Assembly: GCA_947466515.1 (NCBI GenBank)
Contig: CANIEM010000001.1
Span: 1-64,000, forward strand
From: Verrucomicrobia subdivision 6 bacterium
GTDB taxonomy: Bacteria > Verrucomicrobiota > Verrucomicrobiia > Methylacidiphilales > Verrucolacustridaceae
Direction: 5' to 3'
DNA: 64,000 nt
Below are positions 1 to 7,564 of the stretch, piece by piece. The stretch's first letter is position 1, and every line of letters starts with the position of its first letter. The translations under genes were made by a program, and so were the position numbers. Under the pieces are notes generated by a model. It was given only the letters and a program-made list of their open reading frames with translations, did no database searches and was not told the DNA's origin.

Positions 1-190
1 CTGGGGTTTGAGTTGCAAAGCACCAATGTTTCAATCGGAGCATCAGGGATGATGCGCCCTACCTAGGGTTTGAGTTCCAAACCATCAATGTTTCAATCGG
101 CGCATCAGGGATGATGCGCCCTACCTGGGTTTTGAGTTGCAAACCACCAATGTTTCAATCGGCCCCGACGGGGCATGGTTAGGACGGGGA
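1..190. repeat. 62-bp tandem repeat with palindromic cores
   Basis: Two full copies and one diverged partial copy of a 62-bp unit start near 4, 66 and 128. Each copy has a block beginning GGTTTGAGTT and ending TTTCAATCGG, followed by an inverted repeat. In the first two copies the inverted repeat is built on GCATCA/TGATGC. In the third it is replaced by GCCCC-GAC-GGGGC at 162-174. The block lies directly upstream of the TPR gene. It could be an intergenic REP-like element; the left edge is cut by the window. Confidence 0.8.
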
Positions 191-227
191 GGTTGAGCGG
201 GGAGGTGGAGGTTGCTAGGGTTTGGGA

Positions 228-1388
228 ATGAGTGGGTTTGAAAAAATGTTGAGGGTTGGGCTGGCCTGTGGATGGGGCTTGGGAGTGGCGCTTTGGGCAG
301 AGGACAAGGCGCCAGGGAAGGAGGAACCGCCGAAGGAGCTAGTGAAGTTGGATGTTGCGGAGGAGGTTAAGTTGGGTCGGGGGATGGCGTACCAAGCTTT
401 TTCCGCGGAGCAGCAGGAGGCTTGGAGACCGGCGAAGGATTTGTATACGGCGGCATTGCAGAAGGCACCGGAGATTCCTTGGATTCGAATGCGACGCGGG
501 TTTTGTGAAATTAAGTTGGAGGATGAGGAGGCGGCGCGGGCAGATTTTGCCAAGGCTATTTCCCAAGGGGTTTCGACGGAGAAGGCGGATGCGGTGAATG
601 ATCTGCAGTTTTTGATTACGTTGCGTTCCCGTGGCGGGCCGCTGGCTGAATTTAGGGATCCGAAGGGAGCGATGGCTCTCTCGCGGCGTTTGGTAGAGTT
701 GGATCGTACGACCGACAATGTTTTGCTGGAGGCGGCGTGTTTAGCGGAGTCGGACCAGTATCTGCGAGCGCAGGAGGTGCTTTTGGCTCGGCTGCGGGAA
801 GTGGAGGAGGGTGAGGACAAGGCGAGGTTAAAGGCGGCGGTGGAGACTTTTCGGAGGCAATCGAAGTTTGGTCCTGCTTTATCGGGGTTGGAGTTGGAAA
901 AGGATGGAAAGTATGCCGAGGCAATGGATGAGTATACTAAAGTGCTAGACCAAGCGCCCGACACGGCGTGGGTTTTGATTCGGCGTGCCCTTTGTCTGGC
1001 CAAGACTGGGGATCCTGCGGGGGCGAAGGCGGATTTGAGGCGGGCGATGCGCTTGATGCCGGAGACGGCTACGGATCGGGTGATGGTGGCTTGGGCGAAG
1101 GCGAACTGCCCGTTTCTGGAGTTTCGAGATGGGGCGGGAGCGGTGAGTCTGGCCAAGCGGGCGATCCAGGATGAACCACTGATTCCGACGTATGGAATTC
1201 TGGCTTCGGGCTATGCGGAGATGGGCGATTTTCGCAGGGCGCAGGAGACGGCGATGCTGGCTTTGAGCAAGGGTGCGAGTGGAACAGAGAAAAAGGAGTT
1301 GGAGAAAAAGTTGGTGCTATTTCGAGAGAAGAGGGCGGAGGTGGATGACTGGGCTCCAAAAGCGTCCTCGGCGGAGGCAACTTTCTAG
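228..1388 (+). CDS. Exported TPR-repeat protein
   Basis: This predicted protein of 386 residues has a short basic N-terminus and a hydrophobic segment ending at a likely signal-peptidase site (ALWA-E). The rest is helical, with at least two TPR-like units: one near residues 45-85 (DLYTAALQKAPEIPWIRMRR) and a second near 225-265 (EYTKVLDQAPDTAWVLIRRA). Such repeats usually mediate protein-protein contacts; no catalytic domain is visible. The ATG at 228 was chosen over a TTG at 222; an ATG at 246 would also keep a signal peptide. It lies 37 bases upstream of the S9 peptidase and is probably co-transcribed with it. The specific function is unknown. Confidence 0.75.
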   Translation: MSGFEKMLRVGLACGWGLGVALWAEDKAPGKEEPPKELVKLDVAEEVKLGRGMAYQAFSAEQQEAWRPAKDLYTAALQKAPEIPWIRMRRGFCEIKLEDEEAARADFAKAISQGVSTEKADAVNDLQFLITLRSRGGPLAEFRDPKGAMALSRRLVELDRTTDNVLLEAACLAESDQYLRAQEVLLARLREVEEGEDKARLKAAVETFRRQSKFGPALSGLELEKDGKYAEAMDEYTKVLDQAPDTAWVLIRRALCLAKTGDPAGAKADLRRAMRLMPETATDRVMVAWAKANCPFLEFRDGAGAVSLAKRAIQDEPLIPTYGILASGYAEMGDFRRAQETAMLALSKGASGTEKKELEKKLVLFREKRAEVDDWAPKASSAEATF

Positions 1389-1425
1389 AGTTTGGTTGCG
1401 GGGGAGTTCTCGGCTAGCAAAGGAG

Positions 1426-3474
1426 ATGTCTTTGAAGTGGCTTTTATTTGTGGGGCTGGTGGGGTTGAGCTTGGGGTGGGTGGCGTGTGGAAAAAAAAGC
1501 GTGGTGGCGAGTGATTTAATTGATCGGGAGCTTTTTTTTGGTAATCCCGCCTTGGCCAGTCCGCAGCTTTCACCGGATGGGCGTTGGATTGTTTTTTTGC
1601 GGGAGAAGAATGGGATTTTAAATCTTCATTTGGTTGCTTGGGGTCAACCGATGGAGACGGCGAGGCCGTTGACGGATGAGAAGGGGCGACCTCCAGCGGG
1701 TTTTACGTGGACGAGGGATTCGCGCTACCTGCTGGTCTCGCAGGATTCGGGTGGGGATGAGAACTACCGACTGCGACGGTTAGATTTGACGGCGCCGGCG
1801 GATGGAGCGACGGGATTGCCGACGGCGGTAGAGCTGCCCTTAAAGAAGGGGGCACGGGCTAGTGTGATGGCCTTACCGAAGGGGATGCCAGGGGAGGCGT
1901 TACTGCAAGTGAACGAGCGGGATGAAAAATATTTTGATGTGGAGCGGTTGCAGATTGAGTCGATGACGCGGAGTCCAGTCTGGGAAAATAAAGAGGGATG
2001 TGCAGATATTGTAGCGGATCTGGATGGGGTAGTTCGGTTGGCGACGAGGATGACCAAGGATGGGGGGACGGAGTTGATGCGGGTCGAGGGAAAGAAGCTT
2101 TCTGCACCGATTTTGAAGGTAAGTTGGCAGGAGTCGATGGGTGGATTTACTTTTCGGCCTGGGAATCGGACGATGTATTTGGAGACGAACGTGGGGCAGG
2201 AGGATTTGTCTTATTTGGCGGAGATGGATCCGAAGTCGGGCAAATTGAGTAAGATGGAGTCGGATCCGTTGGGTCGGGTGGATTTGGCGCGGGCGGCTTT
2301 TTCGGAGGCGACGGATGAGTTGGTGGGGACGGTTTATTTGGATGATCGAAAGAGAAACTATTGGAGGGATAAGGGCTTTGAGGAGGATTTTCTTTTTCTG
2401 CGGAAGATGTTTGCGAATCGGGAGGTGGGGTTGGCGGATATGTCGGGGGATGATGGTCGTTGGTTGGTTTTGAGTTCGGGGGATACGGATCCTGGGACGT
2501 ACTATTTATTTGATCGTGGGACGAAGGAGGTAACGAAGTTCGGGGCTTTGCGCCCTGATTTACCGCAGGAGAAGTTGGCGCCGATGGTATCGGTGCGGTA
2601 TCGGTCATCGGACGGGATGGAAATTCCTGGGTATTTGACGTTGCCGGTGGGGAAGGTGGCAAAGAATCTGCCATTGCTGGTGATGCCGCATGGGGGGCCT
2701 TGGGCGCGAGATTTCTGGGGGTACAGCGGGACGGTGCAATTTTTTGCAAATCGTGGGTTAGCGGTGTTGCAGCCGAATTTCCGGCAATCGACGGGGTATG
2801 GAAAAAAGTTTTATGCGGCGGGGCGTCACGAGTGGGGGGATAAGATGCAGGATGATTTGACGTGGGGGGTAAAGGATTTGGTGGCGAAGGGGGTGGTGGA
2901 TCCGAAGCGGGTGGCGATTTATGGGGGGAGTTATGGGGGGTATGCGGCGTTGGCGGGGTTAGCGTTTACGCCTGAGGTATATGCGGCGGGGGCGTCTTTT
3001 GTGGGACCCTCGAATCTGTTTACCTTATTGAATTCGATTCCTCCGTATTGGGAATCGGTGCGGCGGCAGTTTGATTATTTTGTGGGGGATCCAAAGAATC
3101 CTGAGGATGAGGCGCGGATGCAGAGGCAGTCTCCGATATTTTCGGTAGGGAAGATGAGGGCGCCCTTGATGGTGGTGCAGGGGGCGAATGATCCTAGGGT
3201 GAAGCAGGCGGAATCGGATCAGATTGTGGAGGCGTATCGGAAGCGGGGTCAAGCGGTGGAGTATCTGGTAGCGGCGGATGAGGGGCATGGGTTTGCGCGT
3301 CCTGACAATCGGATGGCGGCGATGTTGGGGTTGGAGCGTTTTTTGCATCGGCACATTGGGAGTAAGGTGCAGGACGAGGCGCCGAAGTGGTTGGAGGAGA
3401 AGTTAGGATTGCTGGTGAAGGGTGGGGGTGGGGCGGGCGGACAACAAAAAGCAGACACGGTTAAGAATCGCTAA
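1426..3474 (+). CDS. S9 family prolyl oligopeptidase-type lipoprotein
   Basis: This 682-residue protein looks like a serine peptidase of family S9 (dipeptidyl peptidase IV / acylaminoacyl peptidase type). The N-terminus is a lipoprotein signal with a VAC lipobox around residue 20, so it is probably anchored in the envelope. The first two thirds resemble a beta-propeller (for example LSPDGRWIVF). The C-terminal alpha/beta hydrolase carries the nucleophile motif GGSYGG (Ser about 502), then DPRV (Asp) and EGHGF (His). The start is set by the signal peptide; a longer reading frame overlapping the TPR gene is unlikely to be used. A hairpin about 30 bases after the stop probably ends transcription. 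Confidence 0.9.
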   Translation: MSLKWLLFVGLVGLSLGWVACGKKSVVASDLIDRELFFGNPALASPQLSPDGRWIVFLREKNGILNLHLVAWGQPMETARPLTDEKGRPPAGFTWTRDSRYLLVSQDSGGDENYRLRRLDLTAPADGATGLPTAVELPLKKGARASVMALPKGMPGEALLQVNERDEKYFDVERLQIESMTRSPVWENKEGCADIVADLDGVVRLATRMTKDGGTELMRVEGKKLSAPILKVSWQESMGGFTFRPGNRTMYLETNVGQEDLSYLAEMDPKSGKLSKMESDPLGRVDLARAAFSEATDELVGTVYLDDRKRNYWRDKGFEEDFLFLRKMFANREVGLADMSGDDGRWLVLSSGDTDPGTYYLFDRGTKEVTKFGALRPDLPQEKLAPMVSVRYRSSDGMEIPGYLTLPVGKVAKNLPLLVMPHGGPWARDFWGYSGTVQFFANRGLAVLQPNFRQSTGYGKKFYAAGRHEWGDKMQDDLTWGVKDLVAKGVVDPKRVAIYGGSYGGYAALAGLAFTPEVYAAGASFVGPSNLFTLLNSIPPYWESVRRQFDYFVGDPKNPEDEARMQRQSPIFSVGKMRAPLMVVQGANDPRVKQAESDQIVEAYRKRGQAVEYLVAADEGHGFARPDNRMAAMLGLERFLHRHIGSKVQDEAPKWLEEKLGLLVKGGGGAGGQQKADTVKNR

Positions 3475-3506
3475 GCAGTTTTGGATCGTTTTTTTGGGAT
3501 AAGCTT

Positions 3507-3530
3507 TTTTCCCTGTTTTCATAGGGAAAA
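3507..3530. terminator. Hairpin after the S9 peptidase
   Basis: TTTTCCCT at 3507-3514 pairs perfectly with AGGGAAAA at 3523-3530 around an 8-base loop, 32 bases past the S9 stop codon. The T-rich and A-rich arms let it act as a terminator in either direction. It separates the peptidase gene from the structured RNA block. Confidence 0.55.
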
Positions 3531-3531
3531 T

Positions 3532-3562
3532 TTGAACTTTTTGCCAACTTATTCACTATGCA
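3532..3562 (+). promoter_or_regulatory. Possible promoter of the large RNA
   Basis: TTGAAC (3532-3537) and TATGCA (3557-3562) resemble -35 and -10 boxes but are 19 bases apart, longer than ideal. They sit between the hairpin that ends the S9 gene and the first stem of the RNA block. The call rests only on box similarity and position. Confidence 0.3.
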
Positions 3563-4632
3563 AACCCCTTGGGATGGGGTTTGGATTTGGCCTGATAGGT
3601 GGGCTAGGTAAAAAGATCTTAGTTCATTGAAAGAACAGAGTCTGGTGGAAGGGGCGAAAGCCTACTTTCATTTGAAGACTCTCAGGATAGCTCCAGGTAA
3701 CTGGAGAATGGTCGGGGAACCTTGACTGCCCCGGCCCCCGAGTTGGATCACAAGTCCAGTTCGGGCATGTCTCACCGAATCCCGCGGCTGGGGTCGCACC
3801 CAGAAAAGCATCGGCAAAAGAAGAGCGAAAGCGAAACTGATGACGGTGTCCGTAGAATGCGAATAAGGGGTTTGCGAGGCCGGCAGCGATAACTAAAGAA
3901 GCCGCATGCTGGTTAAGTTACGTTGGGGGGGAGGTTTCGGCCCCCTTGGCGGACGCAGTCGCTCCAAGAAAAGGGCGATGGTTGCTACTGTGAGGAAAGT
4001 CAGGTGTCCGTAGTTGGCTTGAGTGAGGAGTTCGTAAGGCTCCTGGCTCTAAGGTTCCTCCTCATGCAGGGGGAACGCGAAAAGGGCTGGCTGGCGGATA
4101 GACGGAGACGGGAGATTAAACCGGCAGGTTTAGTCAACAGCCCGTTTCTGAGTTCGGGGGGCGGACCCGAGAGGGACGTCGCCCGGCTACGAGAAAAAAG
4201 CAACCTGAGAGATAAGAAGCTAGACCCGTGGCGGGGGGCCAACGCGGTGCCAAAAGCACTGGCTGTCCTCCCGACTAAAGGCGGTGACTCGGAAAACAAC
4301 CTGTCACAGGGTAATTCTCGTGGGTGGGTCAACGCCGTGTGTGGCGCGCCCGTACCGGCAGGTACGGACCGAACCAGGCAAAGAGGCTTCACTCAATAGA
4401 TTGCGATCAGGGATGGTCGCGAAGGCCCTGCTATGAGGCCTAAACTTCTCCTCCGCCGTGAAGCGGGGGTGGTGAATAGCGTCGGGAAACTGGCAGCCGA
4501 AGCAAAAAGCAGGATGAATCGAGAGATTGGTCCAGGCGCCAAATAGCCAGTCACTGGGAAAGAGAGCGTGGCGAGCTCCCACTCCCGTATGAACCCTTGG
4601 AGGCAAAACCTCCAAGGGTTCTTTTTTTTTTT
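3562..4632 (+). ncRNA. Large structured non-coding RNA, family unassigned
   Basis: About 1.07 kb holds no convincing protein gene but is full of perfect stems capped by short loops, which suggests a folded RNA. Seen: AAACCCC/GGGGTTT (3562-3582); GAGTCT/AGACTC closing 3638-3682, with GGC-GAAA-GCC inside (3653-3662); CTCCAG-GTAA-CTGGAG (3691-3706); CTGGG/CCCAG near 3788-3803; TAAACC-GGCA-GGTTTA (4117-4132); CCGTACC-GGCA-GGTACGG (4350-4367). Several loops are GNRA tetraloops (GAAA, GTAA). A 13-bp terminator with a T-run ends it. I looked for signatures of RNase P RNA, tmRNA, SRP RNA, rRNA and group I/II introns and did not find them. GAGGAAAGTC near 3991 resembles one RNase P segment, but the partner segments are missing. 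It lies upstream of rplY on the same strand. The exact 5' end is a guess. Confidence 0.6.
4591..4632 (+). terminator. Strong intrinsic terminator of the large RNA
   Basis: GAACCCTTGGAGG (4591-4603) pairs perfectly over 13 bp with CCTCCAAGGGTTC (4609-4621) across a CAAAA loop. An uninterrupted run of T residues follows immediately (4622-4632). This is a textbook Rho-independent terminator. It ends 118 bases before rplY, so the RNA block is transcribed separately from the ribosomal-protein operon. Confidence 0.93.
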
Positions 4633-4750
4633 GTAGTGAACAGGCGTGAGGTGGGGCAGGAGAAATAAAAGCGGGGTGTTGGGGTGAAAGACATTGACCC
4701 CGCAGGGGGAAACTGGTCTACTTTCTAGTTCATCTATACGGAGGTACAAC

Positions 4751-5509
4751 GTGGCTAAAAGGTTAGGAATAAAAGCAAAGATAAGAGTAGAGGTTGGCGG
4801 TCGTCGTCCTCGGCGAGTCCGCAAGAGTGGACGTGTGCCTGCGGTGATGTATGGGGCGGGCACTTCGCAGGTTTTAGAGTTGAATGGGCGTGAGATTGCG
4901 GAAGCATTGCATCGGGCTACTTCGGAAAATGTTTTGGTGGATTTAACGATTGAGGGAGAGGGTGGGGCAACGAGTAAAAAGATTGCCTTGATCCGAGAGG
5001 TGCAGCATCACCCTTTGCGGGATACGATTGAGCATGTGGATTTTTATCAGATTGATGAAAGCAAGAAGTTGCGGGTGGAAGTTCCGGTGCACGAGGTTGG
5101 GGAATCGGTGGGAGTGCGCACGGGTGGTGGAATTTTGGATCACGCTTTGCGAACTTTGCGGGTGGAATGTTTGCCGAAAGATTTGCCTGAGCGGATTGAC
5201 GTGGATGTTTCCAATTTGGCGGTAGGCCAAGCAGTGCATGTGGGCGAGGTGAAACTTCCTGATGGGGTGGTTGTTCTGAATACGAAAGAATTGCCAGTGT
5301 TCATGGTGCTTCTGCCGAAGGTGGAAGAGGAGCCGGTTCCAGGTGCAGCCGCGGCTGCGACGGAGCCTGAAGTAATCCGGCAGAAGAAAGAGGGAGAAGG
5401 GGAAGAGGGTGCGGCACCAGATAAAAAGGATTCGGCCAAGGGAGAAAAGAAAGAACCCGCCAAGGTTGAAGCCAAGGAGGGGACCAAGAAGGAACCGGCC
5501 AAGAAATAA
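4751..5509 (+). CDS. rplY: 50S ribosomal protein L25 (Ctc/TL5 type)
   Basis: This 252-residue protein binds 5S rRNA in the large ribosomal subunit. The N-terminal L25 domain (about residues 5-95) shows RKSGRVPAVMYG and the later HVDFYQID motif. It is followed by the beta-rich Ctc/TL5 domain (GGILDHALRTLRVECLPKDL) and a long Lys/Glu/Pro-rich tail from about residue 200, characteristic of the long bacterial form. GTG at 4751 is chosen because GGAGG (4740-4744) lies six bases upstream and the sequence after it matches the usual N-terminus; an in-frame ATG further upstream has no such support. It heads the run rplY-pth-rpsF-ssb-rplI. Confidence 0.93.
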   Translation: MAKRLGIKAKIRVEVGGRRPRRVRKSGRVPAVMYGAGTSQVLELNGREIAEALHRATSENVLVDLTIEGEGGATSKKIALIREVQHHPLRDTIEHVDFYQIDESKKLRVEVPVHEVGESVGVRTGGGILDHALRTLRVECLPKDLPERIDVDVSNLAVGQAVHVGEVKLPDGVVVLNTKELPVFMVLLPKVEEEPVPGAAAAATEPEVIRQKKEGEGEEGAAPDKKDSAKGEKKEPAKVEAKEGTKKEPAKK

Positions 5510-5524
5510 CGGGCAGGAGGGGCG

Positions 5525-6097
5525 ATGGAGATCGGCCTGGTTACTGGATTGGGGAACGAAGGAAAGTCCTATGAGGGGACTCGTCACAATTTCGGTTTCG
5601 AGGTGGTGGATCGGATCGCAACCCAACATGGGCTCCGATGGGAAAAGTGTCGCTACGCGGAAGCGTGGGCGGCCCGTACCCCGGAAAACCTAGTCTTGCT
5701 CAAGCCGACGACGATGATGAATGCCTCTGGCGAGGCGATTCAAGCGGCGCTGGCCTGGTGGAAAGTCCCCCAAGAAAAATTTATGGTGATATTAGATGAC
5801 GTCGACCTGCCTCTGGGAAAGCTCCGCTTACGGGCGGAGGGTTCTACAGGAGGCCATCGCGGCCTTAGCTCGATCGAAACGCTTTTGGGAACGCGGGCCT
5901 ATTTGCGTTTGCGTGGTGGGGTGGGGCGTCCGGTGGGGGAGCGAGACACGGCGGATCACGTCTTGGAAAAATTTACGCCAGAAGAGCGGCCGTTGGTTGC
6001 TCGGATGGTGGAGGCGGCCGCGGAGGCTGTGGGGGCTTGGAGGCAAGGAGGCTGGGAGGCCGCTTTGCCACTGGGCAACCGGAAAGTGGAAATATGA
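5525..6097 (+). CDS. pth: Peptidyl-tRNA hydrolase
   Basis: This 190-residue protein should cleave peptidyl-tRNA released by stalled ribosomes, recycling the tRNA. The family motifs are in place: GLGNEGKSYEGTRHN near the N-terminus holds the substrate-binding Asn and the catalytic His, KPTTMMNASG follows, and LDDVDLPLGKLRLRAEGSTGGHRGL carries the Asp and the conserved GGHxGL turn. Length matches the family. It lies 15 bases after rplY, the usual rplY-pth pairing. Its stop overlaps the rpsF start as ATGA, so the two are translationally coupled. Confidence 0.96.
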   Translation: MEIGLVTGLGNEGKSYEGTRHNFGFEVVDRIATQHGLRWEKCRYAEAWAARTPENLVLLKPTTMMNASGEAIQAALAWWKVPQEKFMVILDDVDLPLGKLRLRAEGSTGGHRGLSSIETLLGTRAYLRLRGGVGRPVGERDTADHVLEKFTPEERPLVARMVEAAAEAVGAWRQGGWEAALPLGNRKVEI

Positions 6098-6426
6098 AAA
6101 CATACGACCTGTTGGTGATTTTAGATTTAGGGGGCAAAGAGGAATCTCTGCCTGAGGTATTGGCACAAGTTGAGGGTGAGGTGAAAGCGGTAGGCGGGAA
6201 AGTAACCCGGACTCAAAAAATGGAACGCCGAAAATTCGAGTATGTGGCGGGCGATCTTGAGTCGGGTTTCTACGCGAACCTGACTTGTGAATTACCTCCT
6301 GAATCAATTGTGAAATTGCGAGGGAAGTTGGCCCTTTGTGCGCCAGTTTACCGATATCTTCTTGTTTCGATTTCGGCGAAAGAGCTGGCTCGTCAGAAGC
6401 AGGCGCCGGCGGAAGTTGCCGTTTAA
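6094..6426 (+). CDS. rpsF: 30S ribosomal protein S6
   Basis: The protein has 110 residues and matches bacterial S6: the N-terminal strand (MKTYDLLVILDL), the middle motif KMERRKFEYVAGDLESGFY and the helix-strand ending CAPVYRYLLVS. S6 pairs with S18 in the small-subunit platform. The ATG at 6094 overlaps the pth stop codon and gives the normal length. In many bacteria rpsF is followed by ssb, rpsR and rplI; here rpsR is missing from between ssb and rplI. Confidence 0.95.
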   Translation: MKTYDLLVILDLGGKEESLPEVLAQVEGEVKAVGGKVTRTQKMERRKFEYVAGDLESGFYANLTCELPPESIVKLRGKLALCAPVYRYLLVSISAKELARQKQAPAEVAV

Positions 6427-6436
6427 GGAGAGTGTC

Positions 6437-6898
6437 GTGGCCAGCCTGAATAAAGTACTTTTGATGGGGAACCTGACGAGGGATCCCGAGGTAAGGCATA
6501 CACCGAAGGGGACGGCGGTGGGGGATTTGGCGATGGCGATCAACATGACGTACAAGGCGCAGGACGGGACGGAGAAAGAGGAAGTTTGCTATGTGGATGT
6601 GGTGGTCTGGGGTCGGCAAGCGGAGACGTGTCGGGATTATTTGACGAAGGGGGCTCCTGTTTTTGTGGAAGGGCGTCTGCAGTTGGATCAGTGGGAGGGA
6701 CCTGAGGGAGAAAAGAAGAGTCGGATGCGGGTGCGAGCGGATCGGGTGCAGTTTCTTTCGCGTAGCGGGGGCGGTGGTGGCGGTGGAGCGCGTGGGTCGC
6801 GGAGTGATGGAGCTGGGGGTGGAGCGCCGAGCGAAGGGGGAGCCCCCAAGCAGGCTAGCCCGCCTCGGGATCTTCCCGAAGACGACGTACCTTTCTAA
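6437..6898 (+). CDS. ssb: Single-stranded DNA-binding protein
   Basis: This 153-residue protein has an N-terminal OB-fold (about residues 1-108) with the hallmark LNKVLLMGNLTRDPEVR and WGRQAETCRDYLTKG. A Gly/Ser-rich linker follows, then the acidic tip EDDVPF that recruits repair and replication partners. The GTG at 6437 is preceded by AAGGAG (6425-6430). It starts ten bases after rpsF, as in the common rpsF-ssb arrangement. The family binds single-stranded DNA during replication and repair. Confidence 0.96.
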   Translation: MASLNKVLLMGNLTRDPEVRHTPKGTAVGDLAMAINMTYKAQDGTEKEEVCYVDVVVWGRQAETCRDYLTKGAPVFVEGRLQLDQWEGPEGEKKSRMRVRADRVQFLSRSGGGGGGGARGSRSDGAGGGAPSEGGAPKQASPPRDLPEDDVPF

Positions 6899-6931
6899 AC
6901 AAAAACAAAAAGAAACAGGAGAACCAGAAGC

Positions 6932-7474
6932 ATGAACATTGAAGTGATTTTAAAAGGGCCGGTAAAGGGATTGGGAGCGGAAGCGGATATGGTCAAGGTA
7001 CGTCCTGGCTATGCGAGGAACTTTTTATTTCCCAATGGGTTGGCAACGCCGCTGAATGCGGGAAGCCGACGCCAAGTGGAGTCGTTGAAGAAAAAGCGGG
7101 GAGAGCGGGAAGCGGCGGAGGCGGCGGCGGCTCAGGAGAAATGTGGCAAGCTGGCACGGTTGATGTTGGCTTTCGAGCTGAAGCAAGCGCAAGAGGGGGC
7201 GGAAAAGCTTTTTGGAGCGATCACAGCCGCGGAGATTGCGGCGGCCTTAGTGGAAAAAGGTTTCGAAGTAGATCGCCGAGATATTTCGCATGCCAAGGCG
7301 ATTAATCAGGTAGGGGAGCATGAGGTGGTGGTAGACCTAGGTTATTCGATTAAAGCGACGATCAAAATCAAGGTGACTGGGAATACGGATGAGAACTTTG
7401 AAAGAGCGTCGAAAACGAAGCGGCCTCGCAAAGCGGCTGTTTCGGCTGAAGCTAAAGAAGACAAGTCGGAATAA
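6932..7474 (+). CDS. rplI: 50S ribosomal protein L9
   Basis: At 180 residues the protein is a little longer than most L9 proteins because of a basic C-terminal tail. The 23S rRNA-binding N-domain shows the signature VKVRPGYARNFLFPNGLAT. A long charged helix (about residues 50-80) and the C-domain (LFGAITAAEIAAAL, EVVVDLGYSIKATIKIKV) follow. It closes the rplY-pth-rpsF-ssb-rplI run, 33 bases after ssb with AGGAG upstream. Confidence 0.95.
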   Translation: MNIEVILKGPVKGLGAEADMVKVRPGYARNFLFPNGLATPLNAGSRRQVESLKKKRGEREAAEAAAAQEKCGKLARLMLAFELKQAQEGAEKLFGAITAAEIAAALVEKGFEVDRRDISHAKAINQVGEHEVVVDLGYSIKATIKIKVTGNTDENFERASKTKRPRKAAVSAEAKEDKSE

Positions 7475-7483
7475 CCATTTTCA

Positions 7484-7511
7484 AGTTATTGCTCATCAAT
7501 GAGTAATAACT
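7484..7511. other. Stem-loop between rplI and bamA
   Basis: AGTTATTGCTCAT (7484-7496) faces ATGAGTAATAACT (7499-7511): a 13-bp stem with one G-T pair and a very tight turn. No T-run follows, so it is not a classic terminator. It may stabilise the 3' end of the ribosomal-protein mRNA or bind a regulator as an inverted repeat. Confidence 0.5.
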
Positions 7512-7564
7512 CGTGCAACTGGTTATAGACAACTGCTTATAGATAGCTATTTACGTAGTTTACC

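Noticed and set aside
1-190. Possible CRISPR array
   Set aside because: The repeat-spacer look is misleading: the two full 'spacers' are nearly identical palindromes and there are only two to three copies. A tandem or REP-like element fits better.
3923-4399. 158-codon plus-strand open frame (and 130 codons on the other strand) in the RNA block
   Set aside because: Composition is unlike local genes, there is no ribosome site, and both frames run across perfect RNA stems. I treat the frames as chance.
3562-4632. RNase P RNA, tmRNA, SRP RNA, rRNA fragment, group I or II intron
   Set aside because: Only one short RNase P-like stretch is present, without its partners. No tRNA-like 3' end, tag frame, SRP core or intron domain V was found. 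Rfam search would settle it.
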